Of a stretch of 64,000 bases of DNA, positions 9,471 through 17,620 are shown piece by piece (the first letter of the stretch is position 1; every line of letters starts with the position of its first letter). A program made the position numbers and the translations under genes. Under the pieces are notes generated by a model. That model saw nothing but the letters and a program-made list of their open reading frames with translations. It did not search any database and had not been told where the DNA came from. The stretch lies in the NCBI RefSeq assembly GCF_023278185.1, contig NZ_CP066356.1, forward strand, positions 3,712,001-3,776,000. Direction: 5' to 3'. The DNA is from Bradyrhizobium elkanii USDA 76. Its GTDB lineage: Bacteria; Pseudomonadota; Alphaproteobacteria; Rhizobiales; Xanthobacteraceae.

Positions 9471-10721
9471 ATGGTGGCGACGGCTCCGCTCAAGCCCACG
9501 ATCAACGATCCCAGGCTGCGCGACCGTCTCTACGATCTGCTCGAACGCCATGACCTGCCGCATTCGGGCGGCTCGCATTTTGTTCGGCTCGTCATCGCGG
9601 TCATCGCCGTCGACGTGCTTGCGGCGATCCTGGGGTCGGTGCCAGAGATCGACGCGCAGGTCGGCTGGCTGCTCAGGGCGATCGAAATCGCGGCGGTCAT
9701 CGCATTCGCGCTGGAATATGCCGCGCGCCTCTGGAGCGTGGTCGGTCACTCGCTGCGCGACATGACGCCGGCGCGGGCGCGGCTGGAATACGCCTTCTCG
9801 ACGCTCGGCGTGATCGACCTGCTGGCCTTCCTGCCGTCGGCCGTCGCGCTTGCGGTTGGTGACAAGACCGCGCTGGTGCTGTTCGGCATGCTGCCGTTCC
9901 TCAAGCTGGTGCGCTATTCGACCGCAATGCGCTCGCTGCTGGCGGCGCTGCATGCCGAGCGGCGCACGCTGTTCGGCTGCGTGGTGATCCTGACCGGCGC
10001 GGTGCTGCTGTTCGCCTCGTTGCTCTATGCCATCGAGCACAAGGTGCAGCCGGACAAGTTCGGCACCATGCCGCAGGCGATGTGGTGGGCGATCGTGACG
10101 CTCGGCACCGTCGGTTACGGCGACGTCGTCCCGATCACGCCGCTCGGCCGGACCGTCACGGTGGTCGCGATCGTGGTCGGCTTTGCGATGATCGCGCTGC
10201 CGGTCGCGATCATCTCGACCGCGTTCGCCGACGAGGTCCGGCGCCGCGACTTCGTCGTGACCTGGGGCATGCTGGCGCGGGTGCCGCTGTTCTCGCATCT
10301 CAACGCCGCCGATATTTCCGACATCATGCGCCTGCTGCGGTCGCAAACCATCGAGGCCGGCGAGGTCCTGGTGCGGCGCGGCGATGCGGCGTCATCGATG
10401 TATTTCATCACCGCGGGCGAGGTCGAGATCGACCTGCCGAGCCAGCTTGTGCGGCTTTCCGACGGCGCGTTCTTCGGCGAGATCGCGCTGCTGCGGCGGA
10501 CCAGCCGCTCCGGCACGGTGACGGCGACGCGCAAGACCAAGCTCCTGGTGCTCGATGCGCAGGACTTCCATGCCCTGATCGCGCGCATGCCGGCGCTCGC
10601 CGCCCATGTCCGGGAGACCGCCGAGGCGCGGCTCGCCGACCCGATCGCGGCCGGCGGCGACCTGGCCGCCGCAGAGATCGCCCAGGCGCCGTGCGAGACA
10701 GACGGCGGCATCCGCGATTAA
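9471..10721 (+). CDS. Cyclic-nucleotide-gated K+ channel, MloK1-like
   Basis: A 416-residue inner-membrane channel. The first ~250 residues contain six hydrophobic segments; between the fifth and sixth lies the selectivity filter TVGYGD at residues 213-218. The C-terminal third is a cyclic-nucleotide-binding domain with a phosphate-binding cassette reading FFGEIALLRRTSRSGTV. In MloK1 of Mesorhizobium the cassette Arg-Ser-Ala contacts cAMP; here the third residue is Gly, a mild change. No clear Arg-rich voltage-sensor S4 is visible, as in MloK1. The 11-base gap to alaS suggests co-transcription. Physiological role in rhizobia is not established. Confidence 0.88.
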   Translation: MVATAPLKPTINDPRLRDRLYDLLERHDLPHSGGSHFVRLVIAVIAVDVLAAILGSVPEIDAQVGWLLRAIEIAAVIAFALEYAARLWSVVGHSLRDMTPARARLEYAFSTLGVIDLLAFLPSAVALAVGDKTALVLFGMLPFLKLVRYSTAMRSLLAALHAERRTLFGCVVILTGAVLLFASLLYAIEHKVQPDKFGTMPQAMWWAIVTLGTVGYGDVVPITPLGRTVTVVAIVVGFAMIALPVAIISTAFADEVRRRDFVVTWGMLARVPLFSHLNAADISDIMRLLRSQTIEAGEVLVRRGDAASSMYFITAGEVEIDLPSQLVRLSDGAFFGEIALLRRTSRSGTVTATRKTKLLVLDAQDFHALIARMPALAAHVRETAEARLADPIAAGGDLAAAEIAQAPCETDGGIRD

Positions 10722-10764
10722 AGCGGGATCAGTTTTGGTTGAATCGGCTTGGCGCGGCCTCGGT

Positions 10765-10788
10765 TCACCTCTCCCAAGGGAGAGGTGA
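10765..10788. terminator. Palindrome between convergent genes, likely bidirectional terminator or repeat
   Basis: Arms TCACCTCTCCC and GGGAGAGGTGA flank two bases, between the ends of the channel gene and the DUF3455 gene. No T-run follows on either side. A similar CTCTCCC...GGGAGAG hairpin is widespread in Bradyrhizobium intergenic repeats, so it may be a repeat with terminator activity. Confidence 0.45.
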
Positions 10789-10835
10789 CCTTTCGACGCC
10801 GTTCCAACTCAACCTAATCTCATCAGGCTTTAGGC

Positions 10836-11342
10836 TCAGTCTCTCCGCAGGAACACGTAATCCGCCGAGTAGGCCGCGCCCTTCAGCGCGCCTGGTTTGT
10901 CGCAGGCGCCGCTGAGCTCGCCGCCCGAGGTGTTGATCCGCTGCACGGTTGCGACGCCGGAGAGCAGGCCGTTGCCGCGGTGGGCGATCACATCGAGCTT
11001 CAGCCAGGGAATATCGGCGGCGGTGGTGCCGGGCGCGCTGCCGGCGGTGCGGGCGGTCACGGCGCTGCCGTCGACATGCTCCCAGTTCGGACCCGCATAA
11101 TGCCGGCCGACCGTGCGGTCCTCGGCAATCAGGGTGGCGACCGGTTCGCGGAACGACCAGGCGAGCTTGCCGTCGGTGACCGGCTTGCACTCATAGACCT
11201 GCACGCCCTCGGCATGGACCGACAGGACCGGGGACTCGCCGGGCGCCGCGACGGCGTCGGGCAGGGGACCGGCAGCAAATGCCGCCGACCCGGTGAGCGA
11301 GAACGATGCGAGCACGACGGCTCTGACAAGGGCCATGGTCAT
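10836..11342 (-). CDS. DUF3455 domain-containing exported protein
   Basis: A 168-residue protein with a signal peptide (hydrophobic ALVRAVVLASFSLTGSAAFAAG, cleavage likely after AFA). The mature part has the features of DUF3455: QVYECKP near the start, a Trp-Phe WSFREP segment, HYAGPNWEHVDGS, IPWLKLDV, and INTSGGELSGAC with YSADYVFLR at the end. Two Cys residues may form a disulfide. Function is unknown; family members are secreted in proteobacteria and fungi. It lies 30 bases downstream of icd on the same strand and may be read through from it. Confidence 0.8.
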   Translation of the reverse strand: MTMALVRAVVLASFSLTGSAAFAAGPLPDAVAAPGESPVLSVHAEGVQVYECKPVTDGKLAWSFREPVATLIAEDRTVGRHYAGPNWEHVDGSAVTARTAGSAPGTTAADIPWLKLDVIAHRGNGLLSGVATVQRINTSGGELSGACDKPGALKGAAYSADYVFLRRD

Positions 11343-11372
11343 GCTCGCACCTGTCTTCCCAGGATGACGGCC

Positions 11373-12587
11373 TCAGGCCGCGATCGCCTTCACGAGGTTG
11401 TCGGACACCTTGTCGAGGAATCCGGTGGTCGAGAGCCAGCGCTGGTCGGCGCCGACCAGCAGCGCCAGGTCCTTGGTCATGTAGCCCTCTTCGACGGTGG
11501 CGACGCAGACCTTCTCCAGGGTGGTGGCGAACTTCGCCAGCGCCTCGTTGTTGTCGAGCTTGGCGCGATGGGCGAGGCCACGGGTCCAGGCGAAGATCGA
11601 CGCGATCGAGTTGGTCGAGGTCTCCTTGCCCTTCTGGTGCTCGCGGTAGTGGCGGGTCACGGTGCCGTGGGCGGCCTCGGCTTCCACGGTCTTGCCGTCC
11701 GGGGTGAGCAGCACCGAGGTCATCAGGCCGAGCGAGCCGTAGCCCTGGGCCACGGTGTCGGACTGCACGTCGCCGTCATAGTTCTTGCAGGCCCAGACAT
11801 AGCCGCCGGACCATTTCAGCGCCGAGGCCACCATGTCGTCGATCAGGCGGTGCTCGTAGGTCAGGCCCTTGGCGTCGAATTCCTTCTTGAACTCGCGGTC
11901 GAAGACGTCCTGGAAGATGTCCTTGAAGCGGCCGTCATAGACCTTCAGAATCGTGTTCTTGGTCGACAGATAGACCGGGTAGTTGCGCATCAGGCCGTAG
12001 TTGAACGAGGCGCGGGCGAAATCGGTGATGGAGTCGTCGAGATTGTACATCTCCATCGCGACGCCGGCGCCGGGCGCCTTGAACACTTCCTTCTCGATCA
12101 CGGTGCCGTCCTCGCCGACGAACTTCAGCGACAGCGTGCCCTTGCCGGGGAACTTGATGTCGGTGGCGCGGTACTGGTCGCCATAGGCATGGCGGCCGAT
12201 GATGATCGGCTTGGTCCAGCCGGGAACCAGGCGCGGCACGTTCTTGCAGATGATCGGCTCGCGGAAGATGCAGCCGCCGAGGATGTTGCGGATGGTGCCG
12301 TTCGGCGACTTCCACATCTGCTTCAGGCCGAACTCCTTCACCCGGGCCTCGTCGGGGGTAATGGTGGCGCATTTGACGCCGACGCCGACCTTCTTGATGG
12401 CTTCGGCGGCGTCGATGGTCACCTGGTCGTTGGTCTCATCGCGGTATTCCATGCCCAGATCGAAATAGAGCAGTTCGACATCCAGGAACGGGTTGATCAG
12501 CTTGTCCTTGATGTACTGCCAGATGATCCGGGTCATCTCGTCGCCATCGAGCTCGACGACGGGGTTGGATACCTTGATTTTTGCCAT
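11373..12587 (-). CDS. icd: Isocitrate dehydrogenase (NADP+), eukaryote-type
   Basis: A 404-residue TCA-cycle enzyme converting isocitrate to 2-oxoglutarate with NADPH production. The start [23 protein letters not shown] and the block [16 protein letters not shown] are typical of the homodimeric type shared by alphaproteobacteria and mitochondria, distinct from the E. coli type. The upstream frame extension to 12683 has no family match and is left out; the ATG has a GGGCCTCCCCG leader. Known order in the group places icd close to alaS and recA, as here. Confidence 0.96.
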   Translation of the reverse strand: MAKIKVSNPVVELDGDEMTRIIWQYIKDKLINPFLDVELLYFDLGMEYRDETNDQVTIDAAEAIKKVGVGVKCATITPDEARVKEFGLKQMWKSPNGTIRNILGGCIFREPIICKNVPRLVPGWTKPIIIGRHAYGDQYRATDIKFPGKGTLSLKFVGEDGTVIEKEVFKAPGAGVAMEMYNLDDSITDFARASFNYGLMRNYPVYLSTKNTILKVYDGRFKDIFQDVFDREFKKEFDAKGLTYEHRLIDDMVASALKWSGGYVWACKNYDGDVQSDTVAQGYGSLGLMTSVLLTPDGKTVEAEAAHGTVTRHYREHQKGKETSTNSIASIFAWTRGLAHRAKLDNNEALAKFATTLEKVCVATVEEGYMTKDLALLVGADQRWLSTTGFLDKVSDNLVKAIAA

Positions 12588-12722
12588 GACGGGGAGGCCC
12601 TCTTGGGAACGGCGCGCTTTTGACGGCGGGGGTGGAAAATACGCCTGCGCTATAGCACCGCCCGCCGACGGGCGAAAGCGCACCGGTTATGCACTTTCAG
12701 CCCATCTTTTCACCGAGAACCG

Positions 12723-12745
12723 CCATTCTGGACGGACCAGAATGG
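12723..12745. other. Perfect hairpin in the icd upstream region
   Basis: CCATTCTGG and CCAGAATGG (9 bases each, 5-base loop) lie about 135 bases before icd and about 70 bases after the hydrolase gene, both on the minus strand. It could terminate the hydrolase transcript, though no T-run follows on the minus strand. Confidence 0.4.
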
Positions 12746-12760
12746 AGCCTCCCGGCCTGG

Positions 12761-12819
12761 TTTTTTGACGGGTTTTCTTCATGCGAACCGGTGCCCGCTT
12801 CGCTTGAAAACCCTCTAAA
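12761..12819 (-). repeat. Dispersed repeat, family B, copy 2, overlapping a stop codon
   Basis: On the minus strand it reads TAGAGGGTTTTCAAGCGAAGCGGG, then ACCGGTTCGCATGAAGAAAACCCGTCAAAA. It matches the copy at 59318 base for base over most of its length, including the inner ACCGGTTCGC. The TAG that begins it is the stop codon of the hydrolase gene. Confidence 0.65.
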
Positions 12820-14542
12820 ATGCGACCTGCGTCGCGGTGCCGGCCACGATGTACCAGGTCACGAACAGGCCCGCGATCAGGGCCCCCGGCAGGCTCGATC
12901 CGGTCCGCCGCCAGGTGAAGGTCGCGATCACGGCGACGATCGCGAGCAGCGGCACGAACTGGATCGCGACGATGGTCGAGAGCGGCACGAAACCGGGGTC
13001 CGGGACCGGGTTGAACAGCTTCCCCGTCAGCCACAGCGTGCCGTATTGCAGCACCAGCAACACGATGAAACCGAACGTCAGCGCCAGGATGTTGGTCAGG
13101 TACAGCGCCCCGCGCGGCGCATCCATGGTCGAGAAATTCCGGTGCAGCACGTGCAGCGCCACGACGAAAAACGCCGTGAACGGAATCAGATAGATCAGGA
13201 AGATGAGGAATTGCTTCGCGCTCATCAACTTGAGTGCGACGATCCAGAAGCGGAAGTCGATCTTGAAGGCGAGATCGGCGAGCCACAGCGCGGCGTAGCC
13301 GACCGCGACCGAAGCCAGCGCGATCACGACGGATTGACCGACGAGGCCGGTCCGGCTGGTGCGCTTCGGGGCGAACCGCATCAGGGCGAGCGTGATCAGG
13401 CCGTTGATGATGGCCCAGACCAGGATCTGGTTGGTGATGCCCTGCGGCAGGAACGCGCTCGGGGTGACGAAAGTGCCGCCCAGCGCAAAGGCCGGGTAAT
13501 AGGTCAGCGCCGGGATGAAGGCGGACAGGATGAACGCCGTGGTCCAGCGCCGGCCGCTCGCGGCCTGATGTGGCGGCATGGTGCCGTCGGCAACCGCCGG
13601 CAGCCGCAGGCGGGAGAACATCCTGGCCTCCAGCAAACCGTCGAACGTCCCGATGACCAGGGCGATGAAACCGACGAGGGCGATGAGCGTGCCGATTTCC
13701 TTGCGGAACCAGATCTGGTCGTCGACCGGCCGCGGCGTGCCGCCCTTCAATGTCTTGGCGAACCAGTCGAGGCTGTAGCCGATCGCCTCATGCGAGATGT
13801 GCTCGGCCGGATGGGTCAACGCCGGGGTGTACAGCACCCGCGCGGTGCCGTCGGCCGGATCGCCATAGACCTTGCCCGGCTCGACCGCGCCTTGCGTGCC
13901 GAACAGCGCCCAGAGCTTTGGGCTCTTGGTGACGTCGCGGGCGAGCTGGACGCTCCACATCAGGTCGGGGAATTCCTCGTACTGCGCGAACACCAGCGCG
14001 GTGTTGCGCGGCCAGCTCACGGTGCCCTCGGCAGCGAATGGCTTGCCGGTGGACGAGCCCTCGAGCACCATCGACTTGTAGTCGTTGGGCATTGCTGCCG
14101 CGGCGGCGAGCACGGTCCAGCCGCCCATCGAATGGCCCTCGAGCCCGATATTCTCCTTGTCGACGAATTGGAGGCTGCGCAGATAGGCAAGGCCGTCAGG
14201 TCCGCCAAAACCGTTGGCGAAGGAGGGCGGGTCGCTATAGCCGTGGCCGGTCTGGTCGAGCGCCAGCACCACGTAGCCGCGGCGGGCGAACTCGATGGCG
14301 AAGCCGTCCTGGGTCTCGCGCGAATTGATATAGCCGTGGACGGCGAGGATGCCGGGCGCCGGAATCTGCGGCGTGGCATTTGGTGGGATATAAAGCAGGG
14401 CGCTCATGGTATTGCCCTTGGCGCCCTTGAAGCGCACATCCTCGATCCGGATGCCGCCGGAGGTCTGCGTGAAGTGGGCGAGCAGGCCCCCCGCCACGAT
14501 CAAGATCAGGCCCAAAATCGCCAGCGTCCATCTGCCCCGCAT
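12815..14542 (-). CDS. Alpha/beta hydrolase with a C-terminal multi-pass membrane domain
   Basis: A 575-residue protein in two parts. Residues 1-25 hold one membrane anchor; about 30-270 form an alpha/beta hydrolase domain with the oxyanion sequence LAVHGYINS, GYVVLALDQTGHGYS and the nucleophile elbow GHSMGG, so a Ser hydrolase (esterase/lipase-like) is expected. The rest has about eight hydrophobic segments and no recognised enzymatic motif. The hydrolase domain probably faces the periplasm, judging from the single N-terminal anchor; this is inference. ATG 14542 is used because the upstream extension is unlike a leader. The stop codon lies within a family B repeat. Substrate unknown. Confidence 0.75.
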   Translation of the reverse strand: MRGRWTLAILGLILIVAGGLLAHFTQTSGGIRIEDVRFKGAKGNTMSALLYIPPNATPQIPAPGILAVHGYINSRETQDGFAIEFARRGYVVLALDQTGHGYSDPPSFANGFGGPDGLAYLRSLQFVDKENIGLEGHSMGGWTVLAAAAAMPNDYKSMVLEGSSTGKPFAAEGTVSWPRNTALVFAQYEEFPDLMWSVQLARDVTKSPKLWALFGTQGAVEPGKVYGDPADGTARVLYTPALTHPAEHISHEAIGYSLDWFAKTLKGGTPRPVDDQIWFRKEIGTLIALVGFIALVIGTFDGLLEARMFSRLRLPAVADGTMPPHQAASGRRWTTAFILSAFIPALTYYPAFALGGTFVTPSAFLPQGITNQILVWAIINGLITLALMRFAPKRTSRTGLVGQSVVIALASVAVGYAALWLADLAFKIDFRFWIVALKLMSAKQFLIFLIYLIPFTAFFVVALHVLHRNFSTMDAPRGALYLTNILALTFGFIVLLVLQYGTLWLTGKLFNPVPDPGFVPLSTIVAIQFVPLLAIVAVIATFTWRRTGSSLPGALIAGLFVTWYIVAGTATQVAF

Positions 14543-14855
14543 CGTCGTCCCCCAAGGTGCCTCGCCGTTCAACCGGCGTCTCAAGCGTGCCTTTACAGCT
14601 TCGCTTTGGTTGTGGTTGATAGCCTATCCGAAGGCCAAGTGCGCGCAAGCGGCAGCCTTCGCTTCGTGCGATTGGGACTCCGATTGAGGATTCGCAAACG
14701 CCGCTAACCCTGTTATCTCCTTGGAGAAAATGGTCCCGCGCAAAACCGGTGCAAAGCTGGTCGATGCGGTCTTGGGCCCCTGCATGAGATTTTGAATCAG
14801 CCTCCTCGGAAGCTGATTCAAAATCTTCAGACGTTGAATCAGAAAGTGAAGTGAG
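14543..14855. other. Intergenic region before the trmJ-like gene
   Basis: Divergent promoter space between the hydrolase (minus) and the RNA methyltransferase (plus). The only clear structure is the 14788-14825 hairpin listed separately. The first 150 bases show no gene with codon character of its neighbours. Confidence 0.6.
14788..14825. repeat. Perfect 13-base inverted repeat with a further half copy
   Basis: GATTTTGAATCAG (14788-14800) and CTGATTCAAAATC (14813-14825) pair perfectly around a 12-base loop. The core TTGAATCAG occurs again just before the gene (about 14834-14842). It ends 30 bases before the start of the RNA methyltransferase, within its probable leader. It may be a leader hairpin, an operator, or one more dispersed repeat. 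Confidence 0.6.
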
Positions 14856-16055
14856 ATGTCCGGCACCGACAAGACCAAGGCAGGGCACGACCTTGCCGGT
14901 CCCGTCGTCATCCTGGTCGAGCCGCAGCTTGGCGAGAACATCGGCATGGCCGCGCGCGCGATGGGCAACTTCGCGCTGTCGAGGATGCGCATCGTGAACC
15001 CGCGCGACGGCTGGCCGAACATTGCCGCCCAGCGCGCCGCCGCCGGCGCCGACCACATCATCGGTTCCGTCGAGCTGTTCGACACCGTCGAGCAGGCGAT
15101 CGCCGATCTCACGCTGGTGTTTGCAACCACCGCCCGGGCCCACGACCAGGCCAAGCCGGTGGTCGGGCCGGAAGGCGCGGCGAGTGCGATCGTCGGTCAT
15201 GTCGCATCCGGCGGCGGCGCCGGCATTCTGTTCGGGCGCGAGCGCGCCGGCCTGACCAATGAAGAGGTCGCGCTCGCCAACCGCATCATCACCTTCCCGG
15301 TGAATCCGGGCTTCGCCTCGCTCAATCTGGCGCAGGCGGTGCTGTTGATGGGCTACGAGTGGTTCAAGCTCTCGACCGCCGGCGCGCTGCCGTTCGCGAT
15401 GCCCGAGCGGTCCGAGCCGGCCTCCCAGCACCAGATGCAGGCGTTCTTCGACAACCTCGTCGCCGAGCTCGACAAGGTCGAGTTCCTGCGGCCGGCGGAG
15501 AAGCGCGACACCATGCTGGTGAACCTGCGCAACATCTTCACCCGGATGGATCCGACCAAGCAGGACATGCACACGCTGCATGGGGTGGTGATGGCGATCG
15601 CCGAGGGCCGCAAGGGCCCCGCCAAGGGCGGGGTGCTCGACGGCGCCCAGGCGACGCGCTTGCGGGCGCTGCTCGCCGAGCAGGGGCAGGGTGGCGCGAC
15701 CGCCGATAGCAGCAGCACCGTGCGCGGGCTCGCCCGGCTGCTCCGCCGCAACCCGACCGACGCCGAACGGATCCTGTGGCAGGCGCTGACGCGGGACCGC
15801 CGCTTCGCCGGCCAGTTCAAGCGCCAGACCCCGGTCGGCCGCCACATCCCCGACTTCGTCTCCTTCGTGCACCGGCTCGCGATCGAACTGGTCAACCCGA
15901 ACGAGAGCGAGGCGATCGGGGCCGACCGCGCCAAGCGCAGAGCCTGGCTCGAGGCGCGCGACTACCGGGTGGTCGACATGCAGGTGGCCGAAGTCGAGCG
16001 CAATCTCGACGGCGAACTCGCGCGGCTGGAGGCGGGGCTGCAGCAGGCGCGGTGA
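14856..16055 (+). CDS. TrmJ-type tRNA 2'-O-methyltransferase fused to a DUF559 domain
   Basis: A 399-residue protein. Residues ~15-245 form a SpoU/TrmJ methyltransferase: ILVEPQLGENIGMAARAMGNF (SAM-family motif 1), GILFGRERAGLTNEEVALAN (motif 2) and NPGFASLNLAQAV (motif 3), so ribose methylation of tRNA is expected. Residues ~288-399 are a DUF559 domain (RLLRRNPTDAERILWQAL ... RRFAGQFKRQTPVGRHIPDF ... RRAWLEARDYRV), a family related to Vsr/PD-(D/E)XK nucleases. The family's usual E-L-D-G core reads E344-L-V-N here, while D333 is kept, so nuclease activity is doubtful. ATG 14856 follows GAAGTGAG. Confidence 0.85.
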   Translation: MSGTDKTKAGHDLAGPVVILVEPQLGENIGMAARAMGNFALSRMRIVNPRDGWPNIAAQRAAAGADHIIGSVELFDTVEQAIADLTLVFATTARAHDQAKPVVGPEGAASAIVGHVASGGGAGILFGRERAGLTNEEVALANRIITFPVNPGFASLNLAQAVLLMGYEWFKLSTAGALPFAMPERSEPASQHQMQAFFDNLVAELDKVEFLRPAEKRDTMLVNLRNIFTRMDPTKQDMHTLHGVVMAIAEGRKGPAKGGVLDGAQATRLRALLAEQGQGGATADSSSTVRGLARLLRRNPTDAERILWQALTRDRRFAGQFKRQTPVGRHIPDFVSFVHRLAIELVNPNESEAIGADRAKRRAWLEARDYRVVDMQVAEVERNLDGELARLEAGLQQAR

Positions 16056-16111
16056 AGATCGCCGCCGCTCTCTCCCCGTCCTACGCGTGGATTTGAGCGC
16101 GTAGCCCCCTC

Positions 16112-16134
16112 CACGCGTCGTCCCTGCGAAAGCA
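16112..16134. repeat. Family C hairpin repeat, left half, split by the IS
   Basis: CACGCGTCGTCCCTGCGAAAGCA; with the sequence at 17631 onward it rebuilds GTCCCTGC-GAAA-GCAGGGAC, a perfect 8-base stem with a GAAA loop. The rest of the unit, including its inverted partner, lies to the right of the IS. Confidence 0.75.
16125..16134. repeat. IS target-site duplication, left copy
   Basis: TGCGAAAGCA directly precedes the left inverted repeat, and the identical ten bases follow the right one at 17621-17630. Ten bases fits the 9-12 bp duplications of the IS4 family. Confidence 0.92.
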
Positions 16135-16151
16135 CTAGGGCATGCACATAT
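16135..16151. repeat. IS left inverted repeat
   Basis: CTAGGGCATGCACATAT, the exact reverse complement of 17604-17620. Confidence 0.93.
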
Positions 16152-16250
16152 TTGGTGCGGCGGATTGACTCGGGATGGAGACAGGGGATTCCAGAATCGG
16201 CGATCCGTGTGATTTCTATTGCGACGCTCCAGGTTGGACGGGGGTGTCGG

Positions 16251-16313
16251 GTGTTGTTACGAATTGACTGGACGTTAGGACGGTTCGGGGATCGTCGTCT
16301 CGATAAAGGGGGG
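16251..16313 (+). pseudogene. 5' part of the transposase in the other frame
   Basis: Possible starts GTG 16251 or TTG 16254 give LRIDWTLGRFGDRRLDKGG, matching the conserved opening of Tn5-like transposases (FGDxRLxxR). In the transposase frame the bases after the G-run encode GAALVERMVAGK, its natural continuation. Confidence 0.6.
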
Positions 16314-16330
16314 CGGCGCTCGTCGAACGC

Positions 16331-17620
16331 ATGGTTGCGGGCAAGACGGTCTGCCTGCGGCGGCTTTCCAGGGGTGATCGTGCGCTGGAGGTGCGGTTCA
16401 ACCGCTTTCTCGGCCACGACAAGGTGACGGCGGAGCGGATCATCGAAAGCTGGGGCGACAGCACGGTTGCCGCGGTAGAGGGCCGCCATGTGCTGGCGAT
16501 CCAGGACACCAGCGAGATCCACTTCAACACCACGCCGCAACGCCGGCGCGGGCTCGGCGAAATCGGCAAGGGCAATAACCACGGCGTGCTGCTGCATCCG
16601 CTGCTGGCCGTGGATGCCGACGATGGCAGCTGTCTTGGACTTTTGAGTGGGCAGGTATGGACGCGCCAGGGGCGTCGCACCACGACGCATGACGCACGTG
16701 ACTTGTCTGACAAGGAATCGCAACGCTGGATATCCACCGCCATTGCGGCCAAGCCGCTGCTCACCGCTGCCGGAACGGTGACGGTCCTCGGTGATCGCGA
16801 GAGCGATATCTTTGCCCTTTATGCCAGCTCGGCCGAGCAGCACTTCCATGTCATCGCGCGCAGCATGCATGATCGCAAGCTTGCCGACCGCACCGGCCTG
16901 TATGAGGCCACCGACGCCATGCCTGTGGTGGATCGGAGGGCGATCCAACTGCCTGCGCGCGCGGCGCGACCGGCACGTCAGGCCCATCTCGAACTCCGCT
17001 TTGGCGCAATCGAGCTTGCCCGCCCGCAGAGCAAGTTCCTGCGCCATTTGCCGAAAAGCTTGCCGCTGGCGGTGGTCGACGTGTGCGAGATCAATGCCGG
17101 GCCCGGCGCAGAGCCGCTGCACTGGCGTCTGATCACCTCTCACGAGATCGCCACCGTCGACGACGCCTGGCGTATCGTCGAATGGTACAAGCAGCGCTGG
17201 ATCATCGAGCAGTTCTTCCGCGTCCTGAAGACGCAGGGCCTCAAGCTCGAAGACAGCCAGATCGGAACCGCCGATCGTCTCCTCAAACTGGTCGCTATCG
17301 CCGCCAAGGCAGCCGTCATCACCATCCAGCTTCTGCAAGCGCGCGATGGCGGTCAGCAGCCCATTCGCGTTGCCTTCAACGACAACGAGATCAACGCGCT
17401 TGCCGCCCTCAACCGGCAACTCGAGGCCAGGAGCAAGCGACTGAAAAACCCACATCCGCCCGACAGCCTCACCTGGGCAGCCTGGATCATCGGCCGCCTT
17501 GGCGGTTGGGACGGCTACCCGTCGTCTAAACCTCCAGGCCCCATCACCTTCAAAAATGGCCTCGAATACTTCCTGGCCGTCGCAGCAGGATGGAGCCTCA
17601 GAGATATGTGCATGCCCTAG
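16331..17620 (+). CDS. IS4-family transposase, N-terminus displaced by a frame change
   Basis: A 429-residue DDE transposase. D59 (IQDTSE), D155 (LGDRESDI) and E293 form the likely triad, and Y286-R289-E293-K300 fit the Y(2)R(3)E(6)K signature of the IS4 family; GDRE-x-DI recalls the Tn5/IS50 type. The usual N-terminal DNA-binding segment, here RFGDRRLDK, is encoded just upstream in another frame (16281-16307). Joining needs a -1 shift at the run of six G (16308-16313). So either the element makes its full product by slippage, or a one-base loss disabled it, or the protein starts at the internal ATG. The TAG stop is the last three bases of the right inverted repeat. Confidence 0.88.
   Translation: MVAGKTVCLRRLSRGDRALEVRFNRFLGHDKVTAERIIESWGDSTVAAVEGRHVLAIQDTSEIHFNTTPQRRRGLGEIGKGNNHGVLLHPLLAVDADDGSCLGLLSGQVWTRQGRRTTTHDARDLSDKESQRWISTAIAAKPLLTAAGTVTVLGDRESDIFALYASSAEQHFHVIARSMHDRKLADRTGLYEATDAMPVVDRRAIQLPARAARPARQAHLELRFGAIELARPQSKFLRHLPKSLPLAVVDVCEINAGPGAEPLHWRLITSHEIATVDDAWRIVEWYKQRWIIEQFFRVLKTQGLKLEDSQIGTADRLLKLVAIAAKAAVITIQLLQARDGGQQPIRVAFNDNEINALAALNRQLEARSKRLKNPHPPDSLTWAAWIIGRLGGWDGYPSSKPPGPITFKNGLEYFLAVAAGWSLRDMCMP
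17604..17620. repeat. IS right inverted repeat
   Basis: ATATGTGCATGCCCTAG; contains the codons for the last residues and stop of the transposase. Confidence 0.93.

Larger units (their letters stand above)
16135..17620 (+). mobile_element. Complete IS4-family insertion sequence (1486 bp)
   Basis: Bounded by perfect 17-base inverted repeats (16135-16151 and 17604-17620) and a 10-base target duplication, carrying one transposase. The identical duplications and perfect ends suggest recent arrival. The element is in the same orientation as the preceding methyltransferase gene, 80 bases beyond its stop. The target was the loop and inner stem of a family C hairpin. I do not name the IS because I cannot search ISfinder. 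Confidence 0.93.

Noticed and set aside
14235..15872. A 545-residue minus-strand frame over the trmJ-like gene
   Set aside because: Antisense shadow that crosses two genes and an intergenic hairpin; no family character.
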